Shown here in pieces: positions 45,282 to 53,383 of a stretch of DNA of 64,000 bases. The notes under the pieces were generated by a model. That model searched no databases. It was not told the origin of the DNA and saw nothing but the letters and a program-made list of their open reading frames with translations. The position numbers and the translations under genes were made by a program. Source of the stretch: Thermus thermamylovorans (lineage in GTDB: Bacteria; Deinococcota; Deinococci; Deinococcales; Thermaceae); the NCBI RefSeq assembly GCF_004307015.1, contig NZ_SIJL01000011.1:1-64000 (forward strand), read 5' to 3'. Each line of letters starts with the position of its first letter. The stretch's first letter is position 1.

Positions 45282-46862
45282 CTAGCCCCCCTCCCCGATC
45301 AGGTCCAAAAGGGCTTCCACCGCCTTCGGATCCAGGCCCCTTCCCGCCTGGTCCCTGAGCTCTCTCTTGGCCTCCTCGCGGGTCCAGGCCCGCTTGTAGG
45401 GGCGCTCGGAAAGGAGGGCGTCGTACACGTCCACCACGGCGAAGATGCGGGCCTCCAAAGGGATCTCCTCCCCTCTTAGCCCCCTGGGGTAGCCCGAGCC
45501 GTCCCAGCGCTCGTGGTGGTAAAGGACCACGTTGAGGGCCGCCCGGGGGAGGAAGGGCAGGCTCTTCAGGATCTCCAGGCCCACCTCGGGGTGGGTCTTC
45601 ACCGCCCGCCACTCCCCCGTGGAAAGCGCCGCGGGCTTGCGCAGGATCTCGTCCGGCAGGGCCAGCTTACCCAGGTCGTGGAAGTAGGCCCCCAGGCGCA
45701 GGCCCTCGAGGTCGGGAAACCCCAGGACCATCCCCAGGCGCAAGGAGAGCTCCGCCACCCGCTCCGTGTGCCCCCGGGTCTCCAGGTCGCGGTACTCCAG
45801 GACCCGGGCCAGGGCTTTGAGGGCCGCCTCCCGAGTGGCTCTGAGGGCGCGGAGGTGGAAAAGCCGCTCCAGGGCCTCCTCCAGGCGCCCGGCCACCAGG
45901 CGCAAGACGGTCAGGTCCTCGGGGTGGTAGGGAACCCGCTCCCCAAAGGATCCCAGGGCCAGGACCCCAAAGCGCCGCCCCCCGGGCCTCAAGGGCACCA
46001 GGAGGGCTGAGGTGAGGCCGCTTTCCGCGTAGGGCCTGAGGGCGCCAGGGAAGCGGGCGTAGTCCTCCACGTACACCGGCCCTTGCCACAGCCGGGGGTG
46101 GCCCAAAAGCCCCTCCCCTGGGCGGATGGGGTGCTCCTGGTAAAGCCCAGGGAAGCCCGGGGGGTAACGGCCGCAGAAGACCGCTGGGCGGACGGTCCCC
46201 GAGCGGAGGAGGTAGAGGGCTCCCCCATGGTAGGGGGTGAGGCGGAGGAGGGTCTCCAGGGCCTCCCGGGCCATGGAGAAGGGCTCCCGGGCGCCTTCCA
46301 GGGCCAGGGAGAGCTCAAGGAGGGCCCGGGCCCGAGCCGCCTCCTTACGGGCCTGCTCCAGGGCAGCGATGCGGGCCAGGACCACCCCGGCGGCCTCCGC
46401 CAGGGCCTGGATCCAGAACCCCTCCTCGGGAAGGATCTCCCCCACCCCCCCGGCGGTGTCCATGGAGAGGACCCCCAGGGGCCGCCCCTCCGGGTCGCGC
46501 ACCGCCACCCCCAGGTAGGCCCCGGGGCAGGGCTGGCCGGAGAGGAAGACCGCCCTCGGCTCCCGGCTCGCGTCCGCCAGGAAGAGGGGTTCTCTCCCCT
46601 GCAGCACCTGCCAAGAAACCCCCCGCCCCCGCCCCAGGCGGAAGCCCACCATGTCCCGGGCCATCCCCTCGGCGGCCACCAGCACCAGGGCCTCCTCCTC
46701 GGGGAGGTAACGGAAGAAGAGGGTGGAGACCGCCCGGGTGTGGGCCTTGGCGGTGGCCACCACCTGGTGGTAGACCTCCTCCGGCCGCTCCAGGGGAGCC
46801 AGCAGGCGCCAGGCCTGGGCCAGGGCCCGCAGACGCCCGAGCTCCGCCCTGCCGGAGGCCAT
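45282..46862 (-). CDS. GAF-GAF-HD-GYP protein, probable c-di-GMP phosphodiesterase
   Basis: A 526-residue cytosolic signalling protein from the ATG at 46862. Two GAF domains (about residues 20-165 and 180-325; YLGVAVRDPEGRPLGVLSMDT and LLVPLRPGGRRFGVLALGS are their core strands) precede an HD-GYP domain. The HD-GYP ligands are intact: HTERVAEL, YFHDLGKLALPDEIL, KTHPEVG, YHHERWDGSGYPRGLRGEEIPLEARIFAVVDVYDAL. Such domains hydrolyse c-di-GMP. TAGAGT (46878-46873) gives a very short leader. It follows the DUF4127 gene directly. Confidence 0.9.
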   Translation of the reverse strand: MASGRAELGRLRALAQAWRLLAPLERPEEVYHQVVATAKAHTRAVSTLFFRYLPEEEALVLVAAEGMARDMVGFRLGRGRGVSWQVLQGREPLFLADASREPRAVFLSGQPCPGAYLGVAVRDPEGRPLGVLSMDTAGGVGEILPEEGFWIQALAEAAGVVLARIAALEQARKEAARARALLELSLALEGAREPFSMAREALETLLRLTPYHGGALYLLRSGTVRPAVFCGRYPPGFPGLYQEHPIRPGEGLLGHPRLWQGPVYVEDYARFPGALRPYAESGLTSALLVPLRPGGRRFGVLALGSFGERVPYHPEDLTVLRLVAGRLEEALERLFHLRALRATREAALKALARVLEYRDLETRGHTERVAELSLRLGMVLGFPDLEGLRLGAYFHDLGKLALPDEILRKPAALSTGEWRAVKTHPEVGLEILKSLPFLPRAALNVVLYHHERWDGSGYPRGLRGEEIPLEARIFAVVDVYDALLSERPYKRAWTREEAKRELRDQAGRGLDPKAVEALLDLIGEGG

Positions 46863-46870
46863 AACGGCCC

Positions 46871-48109
46871 CTACTCTACCAGACGCACAGGGCGGTCCCC
46901 CGGGACCAGCTGCAGGCGCCCCCGGGCCTCGAAGGACCGCCCCCAGGGAAACTCCAGCCCCCGTAGGGCCACCCGGTGCCCGTCCAGCTCCGGGGCCCTC
47001 CAGAGGGCGGCCACCCCCCGGGCCTCCTCCGGCAGGGGCTCGGGGAAGTGGGCCCGCACAAAGGGCCGGCCCACCTCGCCCCACCAGTAGTGGAAGTAGG
47101 CCTCGGCAAGCCGCTCCCGACGGCCTCCCCGGTCCCCCAGGGCAAGCCCCCCCTGGGCCAGGGCGCTCCCCAGGTTGTTAGCCGGGGTGCCCCAGCTGGC
47201 GTAGGCGAAAAGGCGCCCGTAGAGCCCCAGGGCCTGGAGGTAGGCCATGAGCCGGGGATCCCCCCGGTTCACCCGGGAGAGGTCGGCTAGGGCCACGGGG
47301 TAACGGCCCATGAGGTGGAGGAGGTCCAGAAGGGCCCCCCGGGGGTCCTGCCCCCCGTAGGCGTAGAGGACCAGGTCCGGCCCTTCGGCCAGGGCCACCT
47401 CCTGCGCCCCGGCGCTTCCCAAAAGCCCCGCCACCGTCTCCCGCAAAGGGAGGCCCTCATAGGGGGTGACGCGGTCCGCCAGCCCCTCCCCCTCGTAGAC
47501 CAGCGCCACCCGGAGCCCAGGGGAAAGGGCACGGAGGAGGAGGACCTGCCCCGCCTCGTCCGCCCCCGGGCGGCTCGGGTAGGGCAGGGCCCGGGCCTCC
47601 TGGGGGGCGGGGGAGCCGCGCACGGCATCGTCCCAGACGGCTTCCAGATAGACCCCAGCCAGGGAGGCCCAGGGGGCGAGGCGCCCGAGGACCTCCAGGT
47701 TCCGCCCCCGCCGGGTGGCGTCCCAGCGGGGGACCACCCCGAAGAGGAGGAGCTCCCCCCGGTGGCGCACCCTCCAGGAGAGGAGGGGGCCGAGGCGGGC
47801 CAGGGCGTCCTCGGGAGAGAGGGGGAGGTGGCGGCTTGGCAAAAGCCCCCCGTAGGCCAGGGCGTCCAGGCTGGCCACCAGCCTCTCCCCGGGGGTGGCA
47901 AGAAGCCAGGCCCGGAGGCCGGGCAGATCCGCCCCCTCCGGCCCCCGGTAGGCCGCCTTGGGGGGGCAGAGGACGAGGCCCCAAGCGCAGGGGGCCCAGT
48001 TTGGGGGGCGGTCGTCCAGGGGCAGGTAGAGGGTCTGGGCCAGGCCCCAGGGAAGGAGGCCGGTGAGGAGGGCGAGGAGGACGAGGGCAGGCCCCTTCAT
48101 CCCCTGCAC
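46871..48109 (-). CDS. Exported DUF4127 family protein
   Basis: A 412-residue protein with a signal peptide (LVLLALLTGLLPWGLAQ). The family marks are TLYLPLDDRPPNWAPC at the mature N-terminus, LVASLDALAYGGLLPSR, FGVVPRWDATRRGR, PDLVLYAYGGQDPRG, ADLSRVNRGD and ASWGTPANNLGSALAQGGLA. DUF4127 proteins are uncharacterised; the pattern of conserved Asp, Arg and Asn suggests an enzyme acting outside the membrane. The GTG at 48109 has GAGGA at 8 nt; an ATG at 48100 is a second option. Between trxB and the HD-GYP gene, all on one strand. Confidence 0.85.
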   Translation of the reverse strand: MQGMKGPALVLLALLTGLLPWGLAQTLYLPLDDRPPNWAPCAWGLVLCPPKAAYRGPEGADLPGLRAWLLATPGERLVASLDALAYGGLLPSRHLPLSPEDALARLGPLLSWRVRHRGELLLFGVVPRWDATRRGRNLEVLGRLAPWASLAGVYLEAVWDDAVRGSPAPQEARALPYPSRPGADEAGQVLLLRALSPGLRVALVYEGEGLADRVTPYEGLPLRETVAGLLGSAGAQEVALAEGPDLVLYAYGGQDPRGALLDLLHLMGRYPVALADLSRVNRGDPRLMAYLQALGLYGRLFAYASWGTPANNLGSALAQGGLALGDRGGRRERLAEAYFHYWWGEVGRPFVRAHFPEPLPEEARGVAALWRAPELDGHRVALRGLEFPWGRSFEARGRLQLVPGDRPVRLVE

Positions 48110-48120
48110 GGCCCCGGTCC

Positions 48121-49098
48121 TCAGCCCCTCACCGCCTCGTGGGCCTCCGCCAGGTAGCGCTCGGCCATCATGGCCGCCCGGGTGCCCGCCCCCACGCTGG
48201 TGGTGAGCTGGCGGTAGATGGGATCGGCCACATCCCCGGCGGCGAAGACGCCGGGCACCGAGGTGAAGACCTCCTCCCGCACGGCGATGTAGCCGTCGGG
48301 CCGGAGCTCCACCACCCCCTGGAGGAAGGCGGTGTTGGGCTCGTGGCCGATGAAGACGAAGACTCCGTCCGTGGGGTAAACGAACTCCTCCCCGGTCTTC
48401 AGGTTCTTAAGGCGCACCCCCGTCACCTGGTCCTCCCCCAGAACCTCGGTGACGATGTGGGAGAAGAGGAAGTGCATCTTGGGGTTCTGGAAGGCCCGGG
48501 CCTGGGCCACTTTGTTGGCCCTTAGCTCGTCCCGGCGGTGGACCAGGGTGACCTTGCGGGCAAACTTGGTGAGGAAAAGCCCCTCCTCCACCGCCGCGTC
48601 CCCCCCGCCCACCACCACCACCTCCTTATCCCGGTAAAAGAAGCCGTCGCAGGTGGCGCAGGTGGAAACCCCCCGGCCGTAGAACCTCTCCTCCCCGGGC
48701 ACCCCAAGCCTCCGGGGGTTGGCCCCGGTGGCGATGATCACCGCCCGGGCCCGGTAGGTGCGCTCAAAGCCCCGCACCAAAAAGCCTTCCCCGGCCCGTT
48801 CCAGGCCCAGGACCTCGTCCATCACGATCCTTGCCCCGAACTTCTCCGCCTGCTGCACCATGCGGCGGGCTAGCTCCGGCCCAGAGATACCCTCGGGGAA
48901 GCCGGGGTAGTTCTCCACCTCCTCCGTCTGGGCGATCTGCCCCCCGGGGAGGCCCTTTTCTACGATGACCGCCTTGAGCTGGGCCCGGCCCACGTAGATC
49001 CCCGCGGTGAGGCCCGCGGGCCCCCCCCCGAGGATGACCACATCGTAGGCCTCTTCCCCCTCGCCTTTTCCCGCAAGCCCGGTAAGGGTGAACTCCAT
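48121..49098 (-). CDS. trxB: Thioredoxin reductase
   Basis: A 325-residue flavoprotein that reduces thioredoxin. FAD motif [16 protein letters not shown], redox-active disulphide Cys147-Ala-Thr-Cys150, the second dinucleotide motif [17 protein letters not shown] and the C-terminal [17 protein letters not shown]. The NADPH-site loop reads [11 protein letters not shown], with two Arg that favour NADPH. GGGAGGCG precedes the ATG. An unusual nested inverted repeat (49114-49166) lies upstream. Confidence 0.95.
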   Translation of the reverse strand: MEFTLTGLAGKGEGEEAYDVVILGGGPAGLTAGIYVGRAQLKAVIVEKGLPGGQIAQTEEVENYPGFPEGISGPELARRMVQQAEKFGARIVMDEVLGLERAGEGFLVRGFERTYRARAVIIATGANPRRLGVPGEERFYGRGVSTCATCDGFFYRDKEVVVVGGGDAAVEEGLFLTKFARKVTLVHRRDELRANKVAQARAFQNPKMHFLFSHIVTEVLGEDQVTGVRLKNLKTGEEFVYPTDGVFVFIGHEPNTAFLQGVVELRPDGYIAVREEVFTSVPGVFAAGDVADPIYRQLTTSVGAGTRAAMMAERYLAEAHEAVRG

Positions 49099-49113
49099 GA
49101 GCGCCTCCCACTT

Positions 49114-49166
49114 CCCAGACTACCACCCTCATACCCAGAGGGGGTATCTGGCCCCTCCAGTCTGGG
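49114..49166 (-). promoter_or_regulatory. Nested inverted repeats upstream of trxB
   Basis: CCCAGACT (49114-49121) pairs with AGTCTGGG (49159-49166), and inside, on the same centre, ATACCC (49131-49136) pairs with GGGTAT (49142-49147). The two arm pairs are concentric to within 1 bp. The element lies 16 bp upstream of the trxB ATG and could be a regulator site or an mRNA leader fold. TTGACT (near 49186) is the only -35-like match. Confidence 0.5.
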
Positions 49167-49215
49167 CCAAGGGGCGGGAGAAGTCAAGGGACGGAAGGGC
49201 AATCCGAGCCGCTTC

Positions 49216-49291
49216 TGGTGACCCCAGGGGGATTCGAACCCCCGTCTCGGCCTTGAGAGGGCCGTGTCCTAGGCCTCTAGACGATGGGGCC
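49216..49291 (-). tRNA. tRNA-Glu (anticodon CTC)
   Basis: Acceptor GGCCCCA pairs with TGGGGTC, the anticodon arm is CGGCC-CTCTCAA-GGCCG with anticodon CTC (reads GAG), the T-arm is GGGGGTTCGAATCCCCC, and CCA is encoded (49216-49218). Last tRNA of a leftward Gln-Glu-Glu cluster. Confidence 0.95.
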
Positions 49292-49312
49292 GTGGGCGGC
49301 TCGGACTGCTCC

Positions 49313-49387
49313 TGGTGACCCCAGGGGGATTCGAACCCCCGCCGCCGCCTTGAAAGGGCGGTGACCTAACCGCTAGTCGATGGGGCC
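49313..49387 (-). tRNA. tRNA-Glu (anticodon TTC)
   Basis: Acceptor GGCCCCA pairs with TGGGGTC, the anticodon arm is CCGCC-CTTTCAA-GGCGG with anticodon TTC (reads GAA), with CCA encoded. The acceptor and T-arm are identical to the CTC isoacceptor 21 bp downstream. Confidence 0.95.
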
Positions 49388-49393
49388 AGAGTT

Positions 49394-49467
49394 TGGCTGG
49401 GGTGCGTGGACTCGAACCACGACCGGCGGATCCAGAGTCCGCTGTCCTGCCGTTAGACGACACCCCA
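49394..49467 (-). tRNA. tRNA-Gln (anticodon CTG)
   Basis: Acceptor TGGGGTG pairs with CACCCCA, the D-arm is CGTCTAACGGCAGGACA, the anticodon arm is GCGGA-CTCTGGA-TCCGC with anticodon CTG (reads CAG), the T-arm is CGTGGTTCGAGTCCACG, with CCA encoded (49394-49396). First of the three-tRNA cluster. Confidence 0.94.
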
Positions 49468-49499
49468 GCGGCGGGCGCCCGATCCCTCGGGCAGAGGTT

Positions 49500-49528
49500 A
49501 TGGTACACTCTGAGGGGCGGATTGACAA
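49500..49528 (-). promoter_or_regulatory. Promoter of the tRNA-Gln/Glu/Glu cluster
   Basis: TTGTCA (49528-49523), 17 bp, TACCAT (49505-49500). The -10 matches that of tRNA-Arg. On the plus strand the same segment holds TTGACA (49522-49527) for the divergent gene. Confidence 0.55.
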
Positions 49529-49548
49529 GCCCCTCGGTGTGCGTCCCT

Positions 49549-50145
49549 ATGGAGGAAAGCCTGTTGCAGATCTTAAGCCGCTATGTCTCCCCCAAGGCCG
49601 CGGAAAGCCTGGTGCGGCGGGCAGCCGGGGAGGAACCCCCCCGCACCCCCGAGGCCTGGGCCAGGGTTATCGAGGAGACCCTCTGGCCCGAGCTCGCCCG
49701 CCTCCTCCCTTTTCGGGAGATGCCCCCGGAGCTCAGGGACCTGGTGCGGGAGCTCAAGCGCCTCACCCCCCCCGAGCCCGAGGCAAGGGAGGGGCCGGAA
49801 GGGGAGGAGGGCCTCCCCGAGGTGGTGGACCTGGAAGACCCCGCAGCCCGGCAGGCCCTGGCGGGAAGGCTTGCCCGGCTGGAAGGGGTAGTGGGGGTGG
49901 CGGTGGCGGCCGGGGGAGGTAGGGAGGAGCGCTTCGCCGGGGAGCCGGTGCCCCTGGATCCGGTCCACCTCCTCCTGCAGCGCCAGGGGTACGGGGTGTT
50001 CTACGCCCTCCTGGAGGGGAAGGTGGTGGCCTTGAGGCCCCTGGCCCGAGGGTATGTGGCCCTTGTAGCCCGTAAGGAAAGCAACCTCGGGCAGCTTCTA
50101 CAAGCCCTGAAGAGGCTGGTTGCCCCAGCGGAGGTGGGGGAATGA
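49549..50145 (+). CDS. Conserved protein with a roadblock-like C-terminal half
   Basis: A 198-residue soluble protein of unrecognised family. Residues 1-95 are helical and acidic (LLQILSRYVSPKAAESLVRRAAGEEPP, ELARLLPFREMPPELRDLVRELKRL). Residues about 105-198 have the roadblock order: helix with RQALAGRLARLEGVVGVAVAAGG, then LLLQRQGYGVFYALLEGKVVALRPLARGYVALVARKESNLGQLLQALKRL. The ATG at 49549 has no RBS; a GGAGGA inside the frame (49551-49556) could serve a TTG at 49564 instead. It overlaps the next gene by 4 nt, so the two are translationally coupled. Confidence 0.68.
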   Translation: MEESLLQILSRYVSPKAAESLVRRAAGEEPPRTPEAWARVIEETLWPELARLLPFREMPPELRDLVRELKRLTPPEPEAREGPEGEEGLPEVVDLEDPAARQALAGRLARLEGVVGVAVAAGGGREERFAGEPVPLDPVHLLLQRQGYGVFYALLEGKVVALRPLARGYVALVARKESNLGQLLQALKRLVAPAEVGE

Positions 50146-51821
50146 GAGGATGGCTTGCCCTGGTTCTGGCCTTCGGCCTTTCCGCCCTGGCCGCGCCCCT
50201 CGCGACCCTCTACGACGGCCTGGAGGAGGCCCTCAGGCAAGTGCGCCCCGAAGACCCCAGCCGTACCCTGGCCGCCCTGGACCGGGCCCAGGGGGTGCTG
50301 CGCCAGGGGGAGGGGCTGCCCCCGGTGATCCGGGACGCCGCCCTGGCCAACCTGCAGGAGGCCCGGCAGGCCGCCCTGAGGCGGAGTTCAGCGGACCTGG
50401 AGGCCCGCCTCTTCCTGGTGCGCCACCTGGTGGGCAAGGCCCTGTACGACGGCTACCTCCAGGCCCAGGGTGCGGAAGGGGAGGCCCTGCTCGCCAGGCT
50501 GGCCCGGGCCACGGACCTGCCCCAGGAGGCCGTGGCCGAGGTCCGGGGCCTCCCTCCGGAAGAGGCCCGGCGCAGGCTGGAGGCCCGCTACCTGCAGCTT
50601 TTGGCCCAGGACCTGAACCGGACCCTCGGCGCCGCCTCCCGCCCGGAGGCCTACCTGGCCCTGGCCCGGGCCTACGCCCGCTACCTGGTGGTCCAGGACA
50701 GCCCGCAAAGCCCCTTGAGGGCCCAGGAGTTCGTCCGGGCCCTCGCGCGGATCTCCGCCGGGGAGGAGTTCCGCCCGGAGGTACGGGAGCTGCGGGAAAG
50801 GGTCCTGGCCTGGCGCACCGCCCTCCTGCAAGCCCCAGGGGTGCCAGCCCCCCCGGCCCCCCGGGCCCAGGCGCCGACCCCGGCCCCGCCCACCGTGACG
50901 CCCAGGACCCCGCCCCCTGGCGCTCCTCCCTCGGGCCCTGAGGCCGAGGCCCTCCTCACCCCAGCGCTGCGGGAGGAGATCGGCTTCCTGCCCCTACCGG
51001 AGGAGGTGGCCCTGGAGCTGGGGCTCGCCCTGCAGCGCCTGGCCATCCCCAGCGTGGTGGACTGGCTAGGGGTGGTCAACGAGGTCCGCAGCAGCTTAGC
51101 CATCGCCCTCCTCCATGTGCAAAGCGGGGACCCCGCCTGGGCCCGCACCCAGCTGCGCTACGCCCACGAGCAGTACCGCCTCCTCATCCAGCCCGTGGCC
51201 CGCACCTACGCGCCCGAGCTGGCCGAGCGGGCCGACCGCCTGTTCCTGCGCACCGAGGGAGCCCTGGGCCTGCGCACCGTGGACCTGGCGGTCCTCCTGG
51301 GGGAGATGCAGGAGATCGAGGAGCGGCTTTTCGGCAACACCCAGGGGCTTTGGCACGCCCTGCAGGTGCAGGTGCAGCTCCTGACCCTAGGGCTACCCCG
51401 GGCGGTCTTCTTCCTCCTGGCCGCCGCCTTGGCCTTCTTTCCCCTTTACCTGATCCGCCTGACCTTCGGCGGCCGCAACGTCTACTGGAACCTCCTGGGC
51501 CTGGCCTTCCTCTTTCTGGTCCTCCCCATCCTGGCGGAGGGGCTCTCCTACCTGGGTTCCGTCCTGGCGGAGCACGGCGGCCTGCCCCTCCTGGCCGCCC
51601 TCGCCAACCTCTCCATCGCCCAGGCCCTGGTGCCCTACCTGGCCTGGGGGCTCACGGTCTTCCTGGTGGTGGCCCTGGCCGGGGCGGGCCTCCGGGGCAT
51701 CGCCGCCCAGTTCGGCCTCCTCAAGGAGCGGGGGGCGGAGGTGGCCGCCGGAGGCTGGGAGGAACGGGCCTCCACGGGGCTCACCAGCGAGACCATCGTG
51801 GAGTGGGACGAGGAGTTCTAG
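50142..51821 (+). CDS. Large membrane protein of unknown function
   Basis: A 559-residue protein I do not recognise. It has a signal peptide or signal anchor (WLALVLAFGLSALAAPLA), a helical extracytoplasmic region (residues 20-228), a Pro/Ala-rich linker (about 231-270), a second helical region (280-415), then three membrane helices (about 420-440, 448-475 and 500-525) and a 30-residue acidic cytosolic tail ending in SETIVEWDEEF. The topology resembles a sensor or channel with a long external helical domain. It is coupled to a roadblock-like protein, so the tail may bind it. Confidence 0.65.
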   Translation: MRGWLALVLAFGLSALAAPLATLYDGLEEALRQVRPEDPSRTLAALDRAQGVLRQGEGLPPVIRDAALANLQEARQAALRRSSADLEARLFLVRHLVGKALYDGYLQAQGAEGEALLARLARATDLPQEAVAEVRGLPPEEARRRLEARYLQLLAQDLNRTLGAASRPEAYLALARAYARYLVVQDSPQSPLRAQEFVRALARISAGEEFRPEVRELRERVLAWRTALLQAPGVPAPPAPRAQAPTPAPPTVTPRTPPPGAPPSGPEAEALLTPALREEIGFLPLPEEVALELGLALQRLAIPSVVDWLGVVNEVRSSLAIALLHVQSGDPAWARTQLRYAHEQYRLLIQPVARTYAPELAERADRLFLRTEGALGLRTVDLAVLLGEMQEIEERLFGNTQGLWHALQVQVQLLTLGLPRAVFFLLAAALAFFPLYLIRLTFGGRNVYWNLLGLAFLFLVLPILAEGLSYLGSVLAEHGGLPLLAALANLSIAQALVPYLAWGLTVFLVVALAGAGLRGIAAQFGLLKERGAEVAAGGWEERASTGLTSETIVEWDEEF

Positions 51822-51858
51822 GTACCCCGTCGTGGCCCAAGCCACGCCGGGGGCCCCA
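51819..51858 (+). repeat. Stop-codon-linked compound hairpin, copy B
   Basis: Starts at the TAG stop with GGTACCCCGTCG. CGTGGC-CCAA-GCCACG forms the inner stem and GGGGGCCCC follows. The first 14 bases, stop included, are identical to copy A (7302). It separates the membrane-protein gene from the convergent fmt gene. Confidence 0.6.
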
Positions 51859-51891
51859 CCCCGGGAAGAGGAGCAATCCCGCCGAGAAGCC

Positions 51892-52806
51892 CTATTCCAG
51901 CCGGGTGCCCGGCCCCACCCCGTACCCCCGGGCCCAGTCGGCAGCGGGCATGGGGCGCCTCCCCTCGGGCTGGACCAGGAGCAGGCGGATGAGGCCCTCC
52001 CCCGTCCCCACCAAGACCCCCTCCCGGTCCACCCCCAGGACCACCCCGGGCTCACCCTGGCCAGCCTCCGGGCGCATCCGGAGCACCTTCACCCGCTTCC
52101 CCTCGTGGAAGCAGTAGCTCCCCGGCCAGGGCTGCACCCCCCGGTGGCGGTTGTAGATGGCCTGGGCGCTCTCCCCGAAGCGGATGCGCCCCTCCTCCCT
52201 GGTGAGGAGGGGGGCGTAGGAGGGTTCCCCCTCCTGGGGGATGGGGGTAAGACGGGGGAGATCTTCCAGCACCCTCAGGAGTAGCTCGACGCCTCGGTCC
52301 CGGAGGCGCTCGGAAAGGGCTACCGCGTCCTCGTCAGGCCCGATCTCCGTACGGTAGACGGCGTAGAGCGGCCCGGTGTCCAGGCCCTCCTCGGTCTTCA
52401 TGACGGCTACCCCCGTCTCCCGCTCCCCCCGGACCAGGGCCCACTGCACGGGGGCCGGGCCCCGGTACTTGGGGAGGAGGGAGGGGTGGAGGTTGAGGAA
52501 GCCCCAGGGGGGGACCTCCAGGACCTCCTTCGGCAGGATCTTGCCGTAGGCGGCGGTGACCGCCACCTGCGGGGCCGAGGCCTCGAAGGCCTCCAGAAAC
52601 TCCCGGTTGCCCTTGAGGCGTTCGGGCTTCCGAAGGGGTAGCCCGTGGGCCGAAGCGTACTCCGCCACCGGGCTAGGGGCCGGCCTCAGACCCCGGCCCT
52701 TGGGCCTGTCGGGCTGGGTAACCACCAGGACCACCTGGTGGCGGCGGTTCAGGGCGTCCAGGACCGGCACCGCCCAAGCCGGGGTGCCGAAAAAGGCCAC
52801 CCTCAT
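51892..52806 (-). CDS. fmt: Methionyl-tRNA formyltransferase
   Basis: A 304-residue enzyme that formylates initiator Met-tRNA. The catalytic Asn-His-Asp set is present: NLHPSLLPKYRGPAPVQWA (NLHPS, about residues 108-126) and EGLDTGPLY. The N-terminal RVAFFGTPAWAVPVL binds formyl-THF, and the C-terminal domain (residues 205-304) binds tRNA. It overlaps def by 4 nt and is the last gene of the zapE-to-fmt run. Folate-dependent formylation links to the cyclo-ligase at 2251 only in metabolism. Confidence 0.96.
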   Translation of the reverse strand: MRVAFFGTPAWAVPVLDALNRRHQVVLVVTQPDRPKGRGLRPAPSPVAEYASAHGLPLRKPERLKGNREFLEAFEASAPQVAVTAAYGKILPKEVLEVPPWGFLNLHPSLLPKYRGPAPVQWALVRGERETGVAVMKTEEGLDTGPLYAVYRTEIGPDEDAVALSERLRDRGVELLLRVLEDLPRLTPIPQEGEPSYAPLLTREEGRIRFGESAQAIYNRHRGVQPWPGSYCFHEGKRVKVLRMRPEAGQGEPGVVLGVDREGVLVGTGEGLIRLLLVQPEGRRPMPAADWARGYGVGPGTRLE

Positions 52807-53378
52807 CCCTGGGAAAGCTCCTTTAGGAGGGCCCTGGCCTCCTTCTGTATCCGGGCCAGCTCCGCCCGGTTTTCCTCCAGGAAGGCCTCCCGCCTGGCCT
52901 TGGGCAGGCGATCGAAGAAGAGGAGGCCGTCCAGGTGGTCGATCTCGTGCTGGAAGACCCTGGCCATGTACCCCTCCAGCTCCAGGACGCGGGGTCTCCC
53001 CTCCTCGTCCTGGTACTCCACCCGGAGGCGCTCCGCCCGGGGCACCTCCTCGGCGTAAAGGCCGGGGAGGGAGAGGCAGCCCTCTAGGCCCTCCACCTCC
53101 CCCTCCTGGTGGAGGAGCACCGGGTTCACCACCACATGCACCCGGCGCACCAGGTCGCGGAGGGGGCGCTCCTCCCCCTCGGGCTCCTCCGCGTACTCCA
53201 CGGCCACGAAGAGACGCTGGGAGATGCCGATCTGGGGCGCGGCCAGGCCCACGCCCCGGGCCTCGAGCATGGTTTCCAGCATGTCCTCGGCGAGCCTTTT
53301 GATTCCGGAAAAGTCCTGCACCGGCCTGGCCCGCCTGCGCAGGACCGGGTCCCCGTAGAGGCGGATGGGGTAGATCAT
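52803..53378 (-). CDS. def: Peptide deformylase
   Basis: A 191-residue metalloenzyme removing the N-formyl group from nascent chains. Three signature motifs are intact: GVGLAAPQIG (residues 42-51), EGCLSLPG with the metal Cys, and QHEIDHLDG with the two metal His and the catalytic Glu. A C-terminal helix of about 30 charged residues is typical. The ATG at 53378 is chosen; the longer frame upstream belongs to the ybbR gene in another reading. Forms the usual def-fmt pair. Confidence 0.96.
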   Translation of the reverse strand: MIYPIRLYGDPVLRRRARPVQDFSGIKRLAEDMLETMLEARGVGLAAPQIGISQRLFVAVEYAEEPEGEERPLRDLVRRVHVVVNPVLLHQEGEVEGLEGCLSLPGLYAEEVPRAERLRVEYQDEEGRPRVLELEGYMARVFQHEIDHLDGLLFFDRLPKARREAFLEENRAELARIQKEARALLKELSQG

Positions 53379-53383
53379 CCTAG

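Noticed and set aside
49216-49387. 30-bp direct repeat at the tRNA-Glu genes as an attachment site
   Set aside because: The repeat is the shared acceptor and T-arm of two tRNA-Glu isoacceptors; no integrase or foreign DNA lies beside it.
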